Shown: piece after piece, positions 5,621 to 8,025 of the stretch
Layout: the number at the start of each line of letters is the position of its first letter
Numbering within the stretch: the stretch's first letter is position 1
DNA from: Chloroflexota bacterium
Lineage (GTDB): Bacteria; Chloroflexota; Limnocylindria; Limnocylindrales; CSP1-4
NCBI GenBank assembly: GCA_013695255.1
Contig: JACDAV010000249.1
Coordinates: 1 to 8,025, forward strand
Length of the DNA stretch: 8,025 nt
Direction: 5' to 3'
Program-made: the position numbers and the translations under genes
The notes under the pieces: generated by a model
Databases searched by the model: none
What the model saw: only the letters and a program-made list of their open reading frames with translations
What the model was told of the DNA's origin: nothing

Positions 5621-6769
5621 TTGACCGTCCGCGACCTGCGCGGCTACGCAGCCCTCGATGCCGCCTTCGGCCCCGGGCCGCAGCTCGTGTGGGGCCCGAA
5701 CGCGGCCGGCAAGACCAGCCTGCTGGAGGCCATCGTCCTTCTCGCCTGGGGCCAGTCCCACCGCACGTCGACGGACGCCGAGCTGATCCGCTGGGGTGCG
5801 GACCTCGGACGCGTGGAGGGGACCTCAGGGCGGGAGACGATCGAGCTGGCCGTGGTGCGACCGGGCGGCCCGGCGGCGGCCGGCGGGAGCGGCCGCAAGC
5901 GGATCCGGGTGAACGGCGTCCCGCGACGCGCATCGGCGCTCCTGGGGCTGCTCCGAACCGTGGTCTTCGCGCCGGAGGAGATGCTGCTGGTGATCGGCTC
6001 TCCCTCGCTCAGGCGAACGGCGCTCGACCGCCTGGCGGCCCAGCGGTCCCCGGTCTATGGCCGGGACCTGGCCATGTACGCCCGGGCGCTCCAGCAGCGC
6101 AACAGCCTGCTCCGGGCGATCCGGGAGGAGCAGGCGTCGCGCGACGAGCTCGTCGGCTGGGACGAACCGCTCCTCGAGTCCGGGGCCGCCGTCGTCGAGG
6201 AGCGCCTCCGCCTGCTCGCCGACCTCGCGGCGCCGCTCGCCGAGGCTCACGCGGAGATCGCACCCGACGAGGCGGCCGCCGGGCGTCTCGTGGTCCGGTA
6301 CGCCAGCAATGCCCCGGTCCAACCCGGCGAGCGTGCTCGCGAGGTGCTGGCCCGCCGGCTCCGCGAGACGGCGGACAAGGAGATCTGGAACGGCGCCACG
6401 CTCGTCGGGCCGCACCGCGACGACCTGGTATTCGAGCTGGGCGGCCGCGACCTGTCGGCGTTCGCCTCACGCGGCCAGCAGCGGACGGCGATCCTGGCCT
6501 TCAAGCTGGCCGAGCTGGACCTCCTGGCCGCCCACGACGGCCGGCCGCCGCTGCTCCTGCTCGACGACGTGTTCTCCGAGCTCGACCCGGAGCGTCGCGC
6601 CCACCTGGTCCGCAGGATCGCCGAGCTGCCCCAGGCGTTCGTGACCACGACCACGCTGGACGACCTCGATCCAGCGCTCCGCGCCGTGGCGACGACGTGG
6701 CGGGTCGAGCCCGCCCCAGATGGCGCCCGGCTGGTGGGCCCCGGGCTGTCCGCGGCGGTCAGGGGATGA
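5621..6769 (+). CDS. recF: RecF, DNA replication and repair ATPase
   Basis: RecF is an SMC-like ATPase that binds gapped DNA and, with RecO and RecR, helps load RecA. From the TTG at 5621 the product is 382 aa. Walker A is GPNAAGKTS (25-33). The FAPEEMLLVIGSPSLRR block (116-132) and VGPHRDDL (262-269) are family landmarks. The ABC signature is ASRGQQRT (282-289), and Walker B is LLLLDDVFSELD (311-322). The start is uncertain. TTG yields only three residues before the RDLRGY motif, whereas homologues usually have several more, and the in-frame codons upstream (CTG at 5609, reading LLRSLTVRDLRGY) fit the family. There is no in-frame ATG or GTG after the dnaN stop. The stop overlaps the dciA start as ATGA. 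All ATPase motifs are intact. Confidence 0.95.
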   Translation: MTVRDLRGYAALDAAFGPGPQLVWGPNAAGKTSLLEAIVLLAWGQSHRTSTDAELIRWGADLGRVEGTSGRETIELAVVRPGGPAAAGGSGRKRIRVNGVPRRASALLGLLRTVVFAPEEMLLVIGSPSLRRTALDRLAAQRSPVYGRDLAMYARALQQRNSLLRAIREEQASRDELVGWDEPLLESGAAVVEERLRLLADLAAPLAEAHAEIAPDEAAAGRLVVRYASNAPVQPGERAREVLARRLRETADKEIWNGATLVGPHRDDLVFELGGRDLSAFASRGQQRTAILAFKLAELDLLAAHDGRPPLLLLDDVFSELDPERRAHLVRRIAELPQAFVTTTTLDDLDPALRAVATTWRVEPAPDGARLVGPGLSAAVRG

Positions 6770-7092
6770 GCCGCCGCCGGCCGATGGAGCGGATCGGCGA
6801 GCTCATCCCCGAGGCGGCCCGCCGCCTCGGGCTCGACGAGGAGCTCCGGCTGGCCAGGGCGATCAGCCTGTGGTCGGCGCTCGTCGCGGAGCGGGTCCCG
6901 GCTGCATCGGGCAGCTGCCGCCTCGTGCGGATCGACGGTTTCGCGCTGCTGGTCGACGTCGACGCGCCGATCGTCGCCCAGGAGATCCGTCTGCGGGCCC
7001 CGGAGCTGCTCGAGGCGTTCGCCGCGGCGCCGGGCGGCGCACGAGCGAGAGAGCTGCGGGTCCGTGTCCGGCGGGAGGGGCCGGCCGTATAA
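6766..7092 (+). CDS. dciA: DciA-like DUF721 protein, probable replicative helicase-loading factor
   Basis: This 108-aa protein has the DUF721 layout. An N-terminal helix (6-22) and a helix with LWSALVAERVPAAS (35-48) are followed by strands CRLVRIDGFALLVDVDAP (51-68). A helix with QEIRLRAPELLEAF (72-85) and a final strand, RELRVRVRR (95-103), complete it. DUF721 includes DciA, a DnaB-interacting protein common in bacteria without DnaC or DnaI. The recF-dciA pair is frequent in GC-rich bacteria. The ATG overlaps the recF stop by 4 nt (ATGA), with AGGGG directly before it, so translation is coupled. Similarity in this family is low, so the family call is good while the helicase-loading role is inferred. 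The stop codon overlaps a TATAAT motif. Confidence 0.82.
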   Translation: MSRRRPMERIGELIPEAARRLGLDEELRLARAISLWSALVAERVPAASGSCRLVRIDGFALLVDVDAPIVAQEIRLRAPELLEAFAAAPGGARARELRVRVRREGPAV

Positions 7093-7093
7093 T
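7088..7093 (+). promoter_or_regulatory. Candidate -10 element for the downstream gene
   Basis: A perfect TATAAT that contains the dciA stop codon (TAA at 7090-7092). The sequence 17 nt upstream (TGTCCG, 7065-7070) is a poor -35. Transcription would start near 7100 and give a leader of about 105 nt. It is notable because A+T-rich hexamers are rare here, but without a -35 it remains tentative. Confidence 0.4.
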
Positions 7094-7124
7094 CCGCCGC
7101 ACCTGCCAGCCAGCCCGGGGAAGC

Positions 7125-7144
7125 GTGCGGCGCCCGCCGCGCAC
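7125..7144 (+). other. GC-rich stem-loop in the leader of the PP2C-like gene
   Basis: GTGCGGC and GCC-GC-GCAC can pair around a GCCC loop with a 2-nt bulge. There is no T-tract, so this is not a convincing terminator. In such GC-rich DNA it may be incidental. Confidence 0.25.
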
Positions 7145-7203
7145 GGCCCGCACCGCACCGCCCACGCCGCCCGTTTACCACAACGCTCCAGCACGAGGGC
7201 CAC

Positions 7204-8025
7204 ATGGCCGTCAGGCTCCAGATGAAGCTCGGCGTCGTCGCCGAGCAGGATCGACTCCCCGACTCGCCGGATACCGTCGTCGTGGTCGAGCCGAGCGTCG
7301 GGTCCGTCGCTCGCTCGAAGGGTCACCTCTACCTCCTGGTCACCTCGCGGAGCTCCGGACCGCGTGCCCGGGAAGCGACCCGGCTGGCCGCGGAGACGAT
7401 CCGGAACGAGTACTACTTCGACGAATCGGCCGGCATCCGGGTCTGCCTGAAGAAGGCGATCGGGCTCGCCAACAAGCGGCTCGCTCACCAGCGGGAACGT
7501 CTTGGCCTGGGCGCCGAGCCGCTGGGTGCCATCGGCGTCGCGGTCGCGGTCGTCCGGGGCAACGAGCTGTTCGTCGCCACGCTCGGTCCGGCCGAGGCCT
7601 ATCTCGTCCGGCAGGCGCGGCTGGCGACGCTGCCCGATCCCCTGAAGGAGCACGGGCTGCCGGCCGCGCAGGTCGATCCGGACATCTGGCGTGGCGAGAT
7701 GTCCGTGGGCGACTCGCTCGCCCTGGTCTCGCCGAACCTCGTCGATCGCCTCGGCCTCGAGGAGCTCAAGGACGCCCTGGTGACGCTCCATCCTCAGTCG
7801 GCCGTCGAGCACCTTCACCACCGGTTCGTGGCGGCGGCCGGGACCGGCAGTGACGGCGCCATCGCCTTCGAGGCGACCGAGGTGTCGTCGATCCAGCGCC
7901 CGCGGACATTCGTGCCCGTTCGGCCGGCCGGCTCGGCGCCGGCGCCTCCCGAGCTCGCCTCGATCCCGATCTCCGACCCCGGCCCGGGCGGGGTTGCCGC
8001 GATGCAGGCCGGCGCGCGCCAGGCG
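7204..8025 (+). CDS. PP2C-fold protein with degenerate catalytic motifs, putative pseudophosphatase (cut by right window edge)
   Basis: 274 codons are visible without a stop, so the C-terminus is missing. The start is the ATG at 7204, with GAGGG 4 nt upstream. The layout resembles bacterial PPM/PP2C phosphatases. KGHLYLLVTSRSSG then EATRLAAETIRNEYY (39-71) matches the strand, metal motif and helix of that family. A helix with KKAIGLANKRL (83-93), paired strands AIGVAVAVVRGNELFVATLGPAEAYLVR (109-136), MSVGDSLALVSPNLVDRL (166-183) and GSDGAIAFEAT (215-225) follow in the expected order. However, the family's DGMGG reads TSRSSG, GDSRAYL reads GPAEAYL, and the SDGL block reads SPNL. Only the final aspartate (D217) remains. 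Loss of phosphatase activity and a sensing, binding or scaffold role are inferred. A Pro/Ala-rich tail starts near 240. The fold call is from pattern only. Confidence 0.72.
   Translation, partial: MAVRLQMKLGVVAEQDRLPDSPDTVVVVEPSVGSVARSKGHLYLLVTSRSSGPRAREATRLAAETIRNEYYFDESAGIRVCLKKAIGLANKRLAHQRERLGLGAEPLGAIGVAVAVVRGNELFVATLGPAEAYLVRQARLATLPDPLKEHGLPAAQVDPDIWRGEMSVGDSLALVSPNLVDRLGLEELKDALVTLHPQSAVEHLHHRFVAAAGTGSDGAIAFEATEVSSIQRPRTFVPVRPAGSAPAPPELASIPISDPGPGGVAAMQAGARQA

Noticed and set aside
7125..7150. Intrinsic terminator after dciA
   Set aside because: The GC-rich stem has a bulge and no following T-run.
6247..7821. Minus-strand open frame (524 codons) opposite recF, dciA and the PP2C-like gene
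   Set aside because: It crosses three plus-strand genes and their spacer without any domain signature of its own.

Overview
The window is a chromosomal replication-origin neighbourhood from a very GC-rich bacterium. Two gene blocks diverge from a 453-bp intergenic region. On the minus strand lies rpmH-rnpA-yidD-yidC-jag (jag cut by the left edge). On the plus strand lies dnaA, then a 494-bp oriC-like spacer, then dnaN-recF-dciA and a PP2C-like gene cut by the right edge. No mobile element, CRISPR array, tRNA or rRNA was seen.

Organism: the short YidC with a lipoprotein-type signal and the TTGTCCACA-type DnaA boxes suggest a monoderm, high-GC lineage. The L34 and RnpA sequences do not look like typical Actinomycetota. 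They suggest Chloroflexota of the Limnocylindria/Ellin6529 type, but this is inferred from memory of the families, with no search behind it.

Layout: 1-2104 is a compact minus-strand operon for ribosome and RNA maturation (L34, RNase P protein) and membrane-protein insertion (YidD, YidC, Jag). Its genes overlap or nearly touch: GTGA overlap rnpA/yidD, 17-nt overlap yidD/yidC, 1-nt gap yidC/jag. A near-consensus promoter (TTGACA-17-TATCAT) drives it. 2105-2557 holds this promoter, a candidate dnaA promoter, a perfect 19-bp palindrome between them, and a hairpin in the dnaA leader. 2558-3952 is dnaA. 3953-4446 holds three near-perfect DnaA boxes at 20-21 bp spacing, degenerate inverted boxes, and the most A+T-rich, purine-biased stretch seen in the spacer. 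4447-7092 carries dnaN, recF and dciA: initiator, clamp, gap-repair ATPase and probable helicase-loading partner. From 7204 runs a gene whose product has the PP2C layout but appears to lack most catalytic metal ligands.

The points most worth a second look are the PP2C pseudophosphatase-like gene in the place where gyrB often sits, the 19-bp palindrome between the divergent promoters, the recF start region (no ATG/GTG, hairpin, mini-ORF ending in TTGA), and the DnaA box framed by an exact inverted repeat. The core genes themselves are ordinary.
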